From NCBI RefSeq assembly GCF_934754935.1, contig NZ_CAKVJB010000057.1:1-8149 (forward strand): a DNA stretch of 8,149 nt, written 5' to 3'. The stretch comes from an uncultured Holdemanella sp. (GTDB taxonomy: Bacteria > Bacillota_I > Bacilli_A > Erysipelotrichales > Erysipelotrichaceae). The number at the start of each line of letters is the position of its first letter. Within the stretch, counting starts at the first letter, position 1. Positions 1-6,354 of the stretch are shown here, one piece after another. Under the pieces are notes generated by a model that saw only the letters and a program-made list of their open reading frames with translations, ran no database searches and had not been told where the DNA came from. Made by a program: the position numbers and the translations under genes.

Positions 1-237
1 AGAAATCACTATAATGAAATTTCAAAACAATGTCGGGAAGAAAATGAAGCTGTAATTATTACAGTAAATGGACGTGGCGATACGGTTTCTTTATCTTATG
101 ATGAATACAAAAGTATGAAGTCAAGAATTGAATTATTGGAATTGCTTGCAGAAGCAGATGAAGATGTTGCGAATGGAAGAGTATCACCTATTCAAGACAC
201 TTTTCATGATTTAAGAGCTATGTTAAAAGGGAAATAA
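1..237 (+). CDS. Phd/YefM-family antitoxin (5'-truncated by window edge)
   Basis: Frame 1 is open from the first base to a TAA at 235-237, giving 78 residues with no start codon, so only a short N-terminus is missing. The fragment begins RNHYNEISKQC, followed by an EAVIITVNGRGDTVSLSYDEY block. That matches the Phd/YefM fold, in which a short strand pair and a G-R-G turn precede a 'YDEYKSM' helix. The C-terminal part (ELLELLAEADEDVANGRVS, then a DTFHDLRAML helix) fits the disordered tail that wraps around and neutralises a RelE/ParE toxin. The toxin gene starts one base after the stop, the usual antitoxin-first order with coupled translation. Such antitoxins usually repress their own promoter, which would lie outside the window. 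The family call rests on motif resemblance and context. Confidence 0.85.
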   Translation, partial: RNHYNEISKQCREENEAVIITVNGRGDTVSLSYDEYKSMKSRIELLELLAEADEDVANGRVSPIQDTFHDLRAMLKGK

Positions 238-238
238 A

Positions 239-556
239 ATGAAATATACTATTGTGCGTACTGATACTGCAGATGTTTGTATTCGAAAAATTGTAATGTT
301 CATCGCAAGAAATTTTGGTGAAGATATTGCTTTAAAAAAGTTAAATGATTTAGAAAAGAATATTTATCTGTTGGAAGATAATCCATATTTAGGAATCGCA
401 CCTAGATATCCGGTTTTAAAACGACAAGGCTATAAGGTGTTGATACTAGAAAAAGACTTGATATTTTACAAAATCAACGAGGATAAAAAAGAAATCATTA
501 TTTATGCGGTCGTAGATCAACGTCAGGACTACTTGAACATTATTCAAGGGTTGTAA
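239..556 (+). CDS. RelE/ParE-family toxin of a type II toxin-antitoxin system
   Basis: This is a 105-residue protein, the usual size for the RelE/ParE superfamily. The N-terminus (MKYTIVRTDTADVCIRKI) gives the first strand and helix. A second helix, ALKKLNDLEKNIYLLEDNP (about 31-49), is followed by the family's R/Y-rich strands: RYPVLKRQGYKVLIL (56-70), a DLIFYKIN strand (73-80) and the IIIYAVVDQRQDYLNII ending (86-102), where the RQDY motif is typical. Known members either cut mRNA on the ribosome (RelE type) or poison gyrase (ParE type). The sequence alone does not decide which. The start lies 1 nt after the antitoxin stop, so translation is probably coupled. A terminator follows about 40 bp downstream. 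The gene appears intact. Confidence 0.87.
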   Translation: MKYTIVRTDTADVCIRKIVMFIARNFGEDIALKKLNDLEKNIYLLEDNPYLGIAPRYPVLKRQGYKVLILEKDLIFYKINEDKKEIIIYAVVDQRQDYLNIIQGL

Positions 557-595
557 ATTGCTTATTAAAGAATTAAAAATATATGTAGAAAATGT

Positions 596-642
596 AAAAG
601 ACACTAGTTCCCGTTCCCACAACGAATTATTAGTGTCTTTTT
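596..642 (+). terminator. Intrinsic terminator of the toxin-antitoxin operon
   Basis: AAAAGACACTA (596-606) is perfectly complementary to TAGTGTCTTTT (631-641), an 11-bp stem ending in a run of five T. Inside the 24-nt loop, CGTT (612-615) can pair with AACG (621-624), giving a stacked second hairpin. It sits 40 bp after the toxin stop and separates this operon from the trehalose locus. Confidence 0.85.
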
Positions 643-792
643 ACTAAATTAATTCAGAGTGACCACTGTATCTAGTAGTCTTTCTGTATTTGTATTATAC
701 CGATAAAGGAATGTTTATGCAAATGATGTTTTTGCTAGATGGAGTTTTCAACTTTAATATGATAAATTATATAAAAGTGAGGTTTTTAGATT

Positions 793-834
793 ATGAAGAA
801 AGTGCTTTTTATTTGTCATGGGAACATATTCTAA
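793..834 (+). pseudogene. Fossil of the start of a low-molecular-weight protein tyrosine phosphatase gene
   Basis: ATG at 793 opens a 13-codon frame, MKKVLFICHGNIF, then TAA at 832-834. The first 12 residues match the very conserved N-terminus of low-molecular-weight protein tyrosine phosphatases, which runs M-K-[KI]-[VI]-L-F-[VI]-C-x-G-N-I-C-R-S; the Cys belongs to the CX5RS phosphate-binding loop. Here the match ends just after the Asn-Ile of that loop, so the catalytic Arg and the other roughly 135 residues are absent. No continuation is visible in other frames nearby. A weak GTGAGG ribosome-binding-like sequence lies at 777-782. This fits a gene remnant left by a deletion with an end near 826-830. 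A chance match is possible because it is so short. Confidence 0.5.
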
Positions 835-886
835 TTTTCATAAAGTGCTTTATATAAAGGAAAATGAATAAAATTAAGAGGATTTG

Positions 887-905
887 TGCACCTTAAATGC
901 ACCTT
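887..905. repeat. Direct repeat TGCACCTT x2, 11-bp period
   Basis: TGCACCTT occurs at 887-894 and 898-905, separated by AAA. The 11-bp period is about one helical turn, and the pair lies about 50 bp upstream of the treR -10 element, so a regulator site is possible. An 8-mer repeated this closely can also arise by chance in 8 kb. Confidence 0.3.
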
Positions 906-941
906 TTGGATAGCTTCATCAACAATTTTTATAGCATGGCC

Positions 942-965
942 TATCCGTACATGTTACAATATAAA
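942..965 (+). promoter_or_regulatory. Probable treR promoter with overlapping operator-like site
   Basis: TGTTACAAT at 952-960 is an extended -10 element (TGn plus TACAAT, one mismatch to TATAAT). No good -35 is present at the expected distance, which extended -10 promoters tolerate. TATCCGTACA (942-951) matches 8 of 10 bases of the operator unit seen before treP (TGTACGTACA), and CGTACATGT (946-954) is shared with the operator arm. This suggests that TreR represses its own gene. The treR ribosome binding site GAAAGG follows at 970-975. Confidence 0.5.
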
Positions 966-984
966 AAACGAAAGGTAATTATAG

Positions 985-1707
985 ATGGCAAAATATCAAG
1001 AAATATACAATCGATTGAGATCTAGGATCGTTAATAAAGAGATTAAGGCAAATACATATCTGCCTAGTGAAATGGATTTGATGAAGGAATTTAATACATC
1101 GCGAGATACGATTCGTAAGGCATTAAATCTTCTTGCTTCCAATGGATATATTCATAAAGAAAAAGGGAAGGGGTCATTGGTTTTAGATTTATCTACAATT
1201 AATTTTCCTGTATCCGGCATTACGAGTTATAAGGAATTACAAGATAGTCATTTAGTCAGTAAATCAACGACTTTTGTGCATGAATTTAATTTGATTCCCG
1301 CCAATGAAGAAATACAGTCTTTATTAAATATGACTGGTGGAGATGTATATAAAACGGTTCGTATAAGAACAATCGATGGAGAGAAAATTATTTTGGATAC
1401 GGATTATTTGCGTTCAGATATTATTAAAGGTTTAGAAATTAAGCATGCACAGAACTCTTTGTATGAGTACATTGAAAATGAGCTTGGATTAACAATTAGT
1501 TTCGCAAGAAAAGAAATTACTGTAATTCCTGCAACGGATGAAGAAAAGGAATTGTTGGATATGAAAGATTGTGGACTACTTGTATGTGTTCGTTCTTGGA
1601 CTTATTTAGAAGATGCAACATTATTTCAATATACAGTATCAAAACATAGACCGGATAAATTTAGATTTGTAGATTTTGCAAGACGTGATAAAACACAGAA
1701 GATGTAG
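985..1707 (+). CDS. treR: TreR, GntR-family (HutC/UTRA) trehalose operon repressor
   Basis: This 240-residue regulator is of normal length. Residues 1-70 form a GntR winged helix: LPSEMDLMKEF (26-36), the recognition helix TSRDTIRKALNLL (38-50), and the wing GYIHKEKGKGSLVLDL ending near 69. Residues from about 74 (NFPVSGITSYKEL) to the C-terminus form the UTRA effector-binding domain, closing with FQYTVSKHRPDKFRF, a typical UTRA end. The order and wording match Bacillus-type TreR, whose known effector is trehalose-6-phosphate. The start at 985 is supported by GAAAGG at 970-975, 9 nt upstream. The gene lies directly before treP and carries its own terminator across its stop codon. A pair of operator-like palindromes before treP is the likely target. 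Function is inferred from family resemblance and context. Confidence 0.92.
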   Translation: MAKYQEIYNRLRSRIVNKEIKANTYLPSEMDLMKEFNTSRDTIRKALNLLASNGYIHKEKGKGSLVLDLSTINFPVSGITSYKELQDSHLVSKSTTFVHEFNLIPANEEIQSLLNMTGGDVYKTVRIRTIDGEKIILDTDYLRSDIIKGLEIKHAQNSLYEYIENELGLTISFARKEITVIPATDEEKELLDMKDCGLLVCVRSWTYLEDATLFQYTVSKHRPDKFRFVDFARRDKTQKM

Positions 1708-1729
1708 TCGATGGGCTGCATCTTTTTTT
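1699..1729 (+). terminator. Intrinsic terminator overlapping the treR stop codon
   Basis: AAGATGTAG (1699-1707) pairs with CTGCATCTT (1716-1724), nine pairs including one G-U, around an 8-nt loop. The T tract runs 1723-1729. The 5' arm contains the last codons and TAG of treR, so the hairpin would be partly hidden while a ribosome terminates there. It should separate treR from treP transcription, at least partly. Confidence 0.75.
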
Positions 1730-1736
1730 AAAATAG

Positions 1737-1768
1737 TTGTACGCACATGTTGACACATGTACGTACAA
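1737..1768. promoter_or_regulatory. Double TreR-like operator upstream of treP
   Basis: Two 14-bp arms, TTGTACGCACATGT (1737-1750) and ACATGTACGTACAA (1755-1768), form an inverted repeat with one mismatch around a TGAC spacer. Each arm contains a palindromic core: TGTACGCACA at 1738-1747 (one imperfect pair) and TGTACGTACA at 1758-1767 (perfect). The core centres are exactly 20 bp apart, about two helical turns, so two dimers would sit on the same face of the DNA. A TTGACA -35 hexamer lies between them (1750-1755). No well-spaced -10 follows it: TGTTAAAAT (1775-1783) is 22 bp away and would start transcription on top of the ribosome binding site. The operator role is strongly suggested; the exact promoter is unresolved. 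Confidence 0.75.
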
Positions 1769-1799
1769 GTCACGTGTTAAAATTCAAGGAGAAAAAAAC

Positions 1800-3686
1800 A
1801 TGGGAAAATTTACTAAGGATGCTACAGAGTTATTAAAACTTGTTGGCGGAAAAGAAAACATTCAAGCAGTATCACATTGTGTTACTCGCATGCGCTTTGT
1901 ACTCGTTGATCCATCAAAGGCAGATGTAAATAAAATCGAGGATCTTCCAAGTACAAAAGGAACCTTTACGCAATCTGGACAATTTCAGGTGATTATCGGA
2001 AATGAAGTACAAGAATACTACAATGAATTTACTAAGATTTCTGGTATTGAAGGTGTCAGTAAAGAAGAGGTGAAGCAGAATGCGAAGTCTCAACAAAATG
2101 TCATTCAAAAAATAATGTCGGCTATGGGAGAGATTTTTGCTCCAATTATTCCAGCTTTGATTGTTGGTGGTTTGATTCTAGGCTTTAGAAATGTCATTGA
2201 CTCTATGGCTATTGTAGAAAATGGTACAAAAACACTATGTGAAGTATCTCAATTCTGGGCGGGAGTAGATTCATTCTTATGGTTGATTGGAGAAGCTGTC
2301 TTTCATTTCTTGCCTGTAGGAATTGTTTGGTCAATTACTAAGAAAATGGGTACAACACAAATTCTGGGTATTATTCTAGGTATCACATTGGTGTCGCCAC
2401 AATTATTAAATGCGTATGCCGTCGCAAGTACAGCACCAGCTGATATTCCAGTATGGGATTTTGGTTTTGCGACTGTAAAAATGATTGGATATCAAGCACA
2501 AGTCATTCCGGCTATGCTTGCGGGTTTTGCGCTTGTTTATTTAGAAAAATTCTTTAGAAAGATTTCACCAAGCTATATTTCAATGATTACAGTTCCATTC
2601 TTCTCATTATTGTTAGCTGTAACATTGGCACACACTGTATTAGGACCTATCGGATGGGTTGTAGGTGACTGGATTTCAAATATTGTATGGGCAGGTTTGA
2701 ATTCTTCTGTAAAATGGTTGTTTGCGGCTGTATTTGGTTTTGCATATGCACCACTTGTTATTACAGGATTGCACCACATGACAAACGCAATTGATACACA
2801 ATTAATTTCTTCATTTGGTGGGACGAACTTATGGCCAATGATTGCACTTTCTAATATTGCCCAAGGTTCTGCGGTATTAGCTATGATTGTTCTTCAAAAG
2901 AAGAATGAAAAGGCGCAACAATTATCGATTCCAGCATGCATTTCTTGTTATTTAGGAGTTACAGAACCTGCAATGTTTGGTGTAAATATTAAATATGGCT
3001 TCCCATTCATTTGTGCCATGATTGGCTCTGCATTTGCCGCCATGTTCTCTGTAAGTACAGGTGTTACAGCCGTTTCTATTGGTGTAGGTGGATTGCCTGG
3101 CATCCTATCAATTTTTCCACAATACATGATTCAATTCGCAATCGCCATGGTCATCGCAATTGTCATTCCGTTTGTATTAACTTATGTAATGGGAAAGAAG
3201 AAATTAACCGATGTAGATTTATATGGAAAACAAAATAAGAATGAAATATTAGAATTTGTATCTCCTGTAGAAGGAAAAGTTATGGAATTAAGTGAAGTTA
3301 AAGATAAAGTATTTTCACAAGGAATCATGGGAAATGGATTTGCGGTGGAATTAACTTCAGGTACAGTTAGAGCTCCATTTTCGGGAGAAGTCACAGTTGC
3401 GTTTCCGACTGGACATGCGATTGGAATGAAAAGAGCGGATGGATTAGAAGTGTTGATTCATATTGGTATGGATACTGTAGAATTGAATGGAAAAGGTTTC
3501 TCACTAAAAGTTAAACAAGGAGACTATGTAAGTGCTGGTGATGTATTAGTTGAAGTGGATTTGGATTATATTAAATCTGAAGGAAAATCATTAGTTTCAC
3601 CTGTAGTCTTTCCAAATGGACAAGCTGTTTCTTTGAATGTACAAGGAAATATTAAAACGGGTCAAGACGTGGTCGCAATCGCATAA
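1800..3686 (+). CDS. treP: TreP, PTS trehalose-specific EIIBCA permease
   Basis: This membrane transporter takes up trehalose and phosphorylates it to trehalose-6-phosphate with phosphate from HPr. I chose ATG 1800 (628 residues) because AAGGAG sits at 1786-1791 with 8-nt spacing and the protein then begins directly with the IIB domain. An upstream TTG at 1737 would translate the operator. Residues 1-80 are IIB, with phospho-acceptor Cys27 in VSHCVTRMRFVL and the GQFQVIIG strand at 60-67, closely matching TreP. Residues about 105-465 are the multi-span IIC domain, including GLHHMTNAID (323-332) and the substrate-binding GVTEPAMFG (386-394). Residues about 482-628 are a glucose-type IIA domain with His539 (PTGHAIG) and the phosphorylated His554 (VLIHIGMDTVELNG). 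The fused IIA removes the need for a separate IIA-Glc; Bacillus subtilis TreP lacks it. The next gene starts 11 nt after the stop. Confidence 0.93.
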   Translation: MGKFTKDATELLKLVGGKENIQAVSHCVTRMRFVLVDPSKADVNKIEDLPSTKGTFTQSGQFQVIIGNEVQEYYNEFTKISGIEGVSKEEVKQNAKSQQNVIQKIMSAMGEIFAPIIPALIVGGLILGFRNVIDSMAIVENGTKTLCEVSQFWAGVDSFLWLIGEAVFHFLPVGIVWSITKKMGTTQILGIILGITLVSPQLLNAYAVASTAPADIPVWDFGFATVKMIGYQAQVIPAMLAGFALVYLEKFFRKISPSYISMITVPFFSLLLAVTLAHTVLGPIGWVVGDWISNIVWAGLNSSVKWLFAAVFGFAYAPLVITGLHHMTNAIDTQLISSFGGTNLWPMIALSNIAQGSAVLAMIVLQKKNEKAQQLSIPACISCYLGVTEPAMFGVNIKYGFPFICAMIGSAFAAMFSVSTGVTAVSIGVGGLPGILSIFPQYMIQFAIAMVIAIVIPFVLTYVMGKKKLTDVDLYGKQNKNEILEFVSPVEGKVMELSEVKDKVFSQGIMGNGFAVELTSGTVRAPFSGEVTVAFPTGHAIGMKRADGLEVLIHIGMDTVELNGKGFSLKVKQGDYVSAGDVLVEVDLDYIKSEGKSLVSPVVFPNGQAVSLNVQGNIKTGQDVVAIA

Positions 3687-3697
3687 GGAGTAAGCGT

Positions 3698-5338
3698 TTG
3701 GAAAATTTTAAAGATAAAGTAGTATATCAGATATATCCTAGATCTTTTATGGATACGAACAATGATGGGATTGGAGATTTAAAGGGTATTATTTCTAAAT
3801 TGGATTATTTAAAAGAATTGGGAATAGATTATATTTGGTTAAATCCGATTTTTCCATCTCCACAAGCCGATAATGGGTATGATGTTTCTGATTATTGTGC
3901 CATTGATCCAACGTTTGGAACAATGGAAGACTTAGAAGCTTTAATTGATGAAGCTAGTAAAAGAAATATTTATTTGATGTTTGATATGGTGTTTAACCAT
4001 TCGTCTACAGAACACAAATGGTTTAAGGAAGCATTAAAGGGAAATGAGAAGTATAAGAAATACTATTTCTTTAAAAAAGGAAAAGATGGAAAGCTTCCTA
4101 CAAATTGGTGTTCAAAGTTTGGTGGCCCAGCATGGAAATATGTGCCTGAATTTGATGAGTATTATTTACATTTGTATGATGAGAAACAAGCCGATATGGA
4201 TTGGACGAATGAAGAGGTTCGCAATGAGTTTATTCAAATCTTAAATTTCTGGATCAAGAAAGGCATTCGTGGATTTCGATTTGATGTCATTAATAATATT
4301 GATAAACAAAAGTTTGAAGATTGTCCACAAGGCGTAGGGAAACAATTCTATTGTGATCAACCAAGAGTTCATCTATATTTAAATGAGTTGAATACAAAGA
4401 CATTTGGGAACGTTGAGAATTGTATAACTGTTGGAGAAATGTCTTCAACAAGTGTAGAAAACTGTATAGGATATACCAATCCAGACAATCATGAGTTGGA
4501 TATGGTCTTTAGTTTCCACCATCTAAAAGTGGATTATGTTAATAAAGAAAAATGGACTTCTATGCCATTTGATTTCAAAAAATTAAAACAATTAATGAAT
4601 GATTGGCAAGTTGAAATGCAAAAAGGGAACGGATGGAATGCATTGTTTTGGAATTGTCATGATCAGCCTAGAAGTTTATCAAGATTTGGAGATGACAAGA
4701 ACTATCCAAAAGAGTCTGCAAAAATGCTTGCGACAACACTACATATGATGCGTGGAACTCCATATATTTATCAGGGTGAAGAAATTGGAATGACAAATCA
4801 TTATTTTGATTGTATTGAAAAATATCGTGATGTAGAAAGTATCAATGCCTACAACATCTTAAAAGAGAAAGGTAAAGATGAGGAGTATATATTAAAGGTT
4901 CTACAAGAAAAATCACGTGATAATGCACGTACGCCAATGCAGTGGGATGATAGTGAAAATGCAGGTTTTACACATGGTAAGCCATGGATTTCAGTCATTG
5001 ATAATTATAAGGATATCAATGTTAAAAATGCATTGAATGATACGAATTCGGTATTTTACCACTATAAAAAATTGATTTCTTTAAGAAAAGAATATGCCAT
5101 TATTCAAGAAGGAAACTATGTTCCATTATTTGAAACGGATGATGCGATTTTTGCCTATAAACGAGTATTAAATAATGAAGAATTACTTGTATTAAGTAAC
5201 TTTTATGGCAAAGAATGTATATTTGATATGAATCTAAATGGATATGAAATTCTTCTTTCTAATTATGCGGATAGTTTAAATACAAATCATACGCTTCGTC
5301 CTTATGAGTCTTTAGTTTTATATAAAAAATCAAAATGA
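3698..5338 (+). CDS. treA: TreA, trehalose-6-phosphate hydrolase (GH13)
   Basis: This cytoplasmic enzyme hydrolyses trehalose-6-phosphate to glucose and glucose-6-phosphate, the step after TreP. The 546-residue length fits the family (about 550-560). The start is TTG at 3698, preceded by AAGGAG at 3685-3690 with 7-nt spacing. No in-frame ATG lies before the conserved KVVYQIYPRSF block. GH13 regions are visible in order: a calcium-loop-like DTNNDGIGD (19-27), region I DMVFNH (96-101), region II GFRFDVIN with nucleophile Asp196, region III VGEMSS with acid/base Glu247, and region IV HDQ with Asp322. ENCIGYTNPDNHELDMVFSF and FHHLKVDY strongly resemble phospho-trehalases rather than plain oligo-1,6-glucosidases. 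The C-terminal small beta domain ends in TLRPYESLVLYKK, also typical. No signal peptide is present. The gene is cotranscribed with treP. Confidence 0.94.
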   Translation: MENFKDKVVYQIYPRSFMDTNNDGIGDLKGIISKLDYLKELGIDYIWLNPIFPSPQADNGYDVSDYCAIDPTFGTMEDLEALIDEASKRNIYLMFDMVFNHSSTEHKWFKEALKGNEKYKKYYFFKKGKDGKLPTNWCSKFGGPAWKYVPEFDEYYLHLYDEKQADMDWTNEEVRNEFIQILNFWIKKGIRGFRFDVINNIDKQKFEDCPQGVGKQFYCDQPRVHLYLNELNTKTFGNVENCITVGEMSSTSVENCIGYTNPDNHELDMVFSFHHLKVDYVNKEKWTSMPFDFKKLKQLMNDWQVEMQKGNGWNALFWNCHDQPRSLSRFGDDKNYPKESAKMLATTLHMMRGTPYIYQGEEIGMTNHYFDCIEKYRDVESINAYNILKEKGKDEEYILKVLQEKSRDNARTPMQWDDSENAGFTHGKPWISVIDNYKDINVKNALNDTNSVFYHYKKLISLRKEYAIIQEGNYVPLFETDDAIFAYKRVLNNEELLVLSNFYGKECIFDMNLNGYEILLSNYADSLNTNHTLRPYESLVLYKKSK

Positions 5339-5369
5339 AAAGGGATATTAAAAATGAAAAGGGATATTA
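5332..5369 (+). repeat. Exact tandem duplication of a 19-bp unit at the treA/HAD junction
   Basis: The unit AAAATGAAAAGGGATATTA occurs at 5332-5350 and again, without a gap, at 5351-5369, with no mismatch. Copy 1 carries the treA stop (TGA 5336-5338) overlapping an ATG (5335) in an ATGA arrangement. Copy 2 carries the ATG (5354) actually in frame with the HAD protein. Because 19 is not a multiple of 3, the copy-1 ATG now reads only MKRDIKNEKGY before a stop at 5368-5370. Copy 1 also places AAAAGGGA (5338-5345) about 8 nt before the working start, where it can serve as a ribosome binding site. Confidence 0.93.
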
Positions 5370-6154
5370 AATTAGTTGCCGTAGATATTGATGGTACTTT
5401 TGTTAGGAATGATTATTCTTATGATGTGGATAGATTTAAAAATATATTTAAACGAATGAAACAAAAGAATTGTTTATTTGTAGTGGCAAGTGGCAATCAG
5501 TATTATCAATTAAAAGATATATTTGATTACTGTAAGGATGAAATTTGTTTTGTGGCAGAAAATGGAGCTTATGTTGTGGATAAAGGGAATTTAGTTTATG
5601 CAGTAGATATGCCGGAAAATACAGTACACAAAGTGATTGATGTATGTAGAAAGTATCCAGAAATACTAAATGTCCTATGTGGAAAAGAGAGTGCCTATTG
5701 TGAAAGAGGGAAGGTGAGCCAAGCCTTCTTTGATTTGACAAAAATCTATTATCATCATTTAAAGTGGGTAGAAGATTTTAAGGAAGTAAATGATCAAATT
5801 TTAAAGTTTGCACCTACAGTTCCAGTTGAAAAAACATACGAATATTATGATTTGTTTAAATCAGAATTAGATGGAGAAATTGAACCTACTACAAGTGGAC
5901 ATGGATCAATCGATTTAATTATGCCAGGATCAAACAAGGCAACTGGATTAAAGAGGATAATGGAACGCTACAATATAGATCCTAGTAAATGTGTAGCGTT
6001 TGGAGATAATGGGAATGATATAGAAATGTTACAATATTGTGAACATAGTTATGCCGTAGAAAATGCGAGTGATGAAGCAAAGAAAGCTGCAAAATATATA
6101 TGCTTATCCAATGAGGAAGATGGTGTATTAAAAGTCTTAGATCAATTGTTTTAG
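5354..6154 (+). CDS. Cof-type HAD-IIB family phosphatase in the trehalose operon
   Basis: This 266-residue soluble hydrolase of the HAD superfamily has a length typical of Cof/YidA-type (IIB cap) proteins. Motif I is VAVDIDGT with nucleophile Asp11 and acid/base Asp13. Motif II is VVASGN with Ser46. The cap occupies roughly residues 85-180. Motif III is the SNKATGL region with Lys195, and motif IV is FGDNGNDIEML with Asp218 and Asp222 for magnesium. All catalytic residues are present. Family members dephosphorylate small phosphorylated metabolites, often sugar phosphates or flavin-type cofactors. The substrate here is unknown, but its place 15 nt behind treA and before the operon terminator suggests sugar-phosphate detoxification or overflow control during trehalose use (inference). 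ATG 5354 is preceded by AAAAGGGA, created by a local 19-bp duplication. Confidence 0.9.
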   Translation: MKRDIKLVAVDIDGTFVRNDYSYDVDRFKNIFKRMKQKNCLFVVASGNQYYQLKDIFDYCKDEICFVAENGAYVVDKGNLVYAVDMPENTVHKVIDVCRKYPEILNVLCGKESAYCERGKVSQAFFDLTKIYYHHLKWVEDFKEVNDQILKFAPTVPVEKTYEYYDLFKSELDGEIEPTTSGHGSIDLIMPGSNKATGLKRIMERYNIDPSKCVAFGDNGNDIEMLQYCEHSYAVENASDEAKKAAKYICLSNEEDGVLKVLDQLF

Positions 6155-6204
6155 GAGCTGTTACGAATAAGTGAGTTTAATTACTTATAAAGTTCAGCTC
6201 TTTT
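6155..6204 (+). terminator. Intrinsic terminator of the trehalose operon
   Basis: GAGCTG (6155-6160), immediately after the HAD stop, pairs perfectly with CAGCTC (6195-6200), followed by TTTT (6201-6204). An inner stem ATAAGT (6167-6172) with ACTTAT (6183-6188) stacks inside across an internal loop. The hairpin has two segments and a short T tract, so termination may be incomplete. Confidence 0.7.
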
Positions 6205-6266
6205 CCTGTATATGCATCACTTTTATGAAATTATCTAACAATTAATTATGTATTGATTTCAGCCAA

Positions 6267-6318
6267 AAAGCGGTCAAAAAGAAAAAAATAAGAATGAAAT
6301 CACGCATAAAATCGGTCA
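6267..6318. repeat. Direct repeat AAANCGGTCA x2 upstream of the AlbA_2 gene
   Basis: AAAGCGGTCA (6267-6276) and AAATCGGTCA (6309-6318) are 42 bp apart start to start, about four helical turns, and both run into A-rich tracts. They lie 37-88 bp upstream of the -10 element at 6355. They are candidate binding sites for the winged helix encoded downstream, but a chance match is possible. Confidence 0.35.
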
Positions 6319-6354
6319 CAAAAAAATACGATAGTTTTTATGTGCGATTATACA

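Larger units (their letters stand above)
643..984. other. Intergenic region upstream of treR, no intact gene
   Basis: This stretch lies between the toxin-antitoxin terminator and treR and is AT-rich in all six frames, with no credible full-length gene. It contains a short phosphatase fossil (793-834), a close direct repeat TGCACCTT (887-894 and 898-905), and the probable treR promoter with a weak operator-like site (942-960). Its degenerate character suggests DNA left after deletion or past insertion. Confidence 0.7.

Noticed and set aside
799..851. Direct repeat AAAGTGCTTT (799-808 and 842-851), which also loosely resembles a CcpA site.
   Set aside because: The first copy is part of the phosphatase fossil coding sequence, the central CG of a CcpA site is missing, and a 10-mer pair at this distance is near chance level.
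1737..1799. An N-terminal extension of TreP from TTG 1737.
   Set aside because: It would translate the operator palindrome, has no ribosome binding site, and adds residues not seen in the EIIB family. ATG 1800 has AAGGAG at ideal spacing.
1914..2108. Opposite-strand open frames inside treP (1914-2108, 2573-2779, 3182-3394), the HAD gene (5448-5741) and the AlbA_2 gene (7360-7563).
   Set aside because: They are shadows of strongly supported + strand genes, without ribosome binding sites or recognisable protein motifs.
3690..3703. A catabolite-response-element-like sequence, AGTAAGCGTTTGGA, at the treP/treA junction (about 11 of 14 to the CcpA consensus).
   Set aside because: It lacks the 3' half of the consensus, overlaps the ribosome binding region and TTG start of treA, and lies inside the operon rather than near a promoter.
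6254..6302. Inverted repeat TGATTTCA (6254-6261) / TGAAATCA (6295-6302) before the AlbA_2 gene.
   Set aside because: Only 8 bp with a 33-nt spacer in AT-rich DNA; no T tract or symmetry suggesting a terminator, riboswitch or operator.
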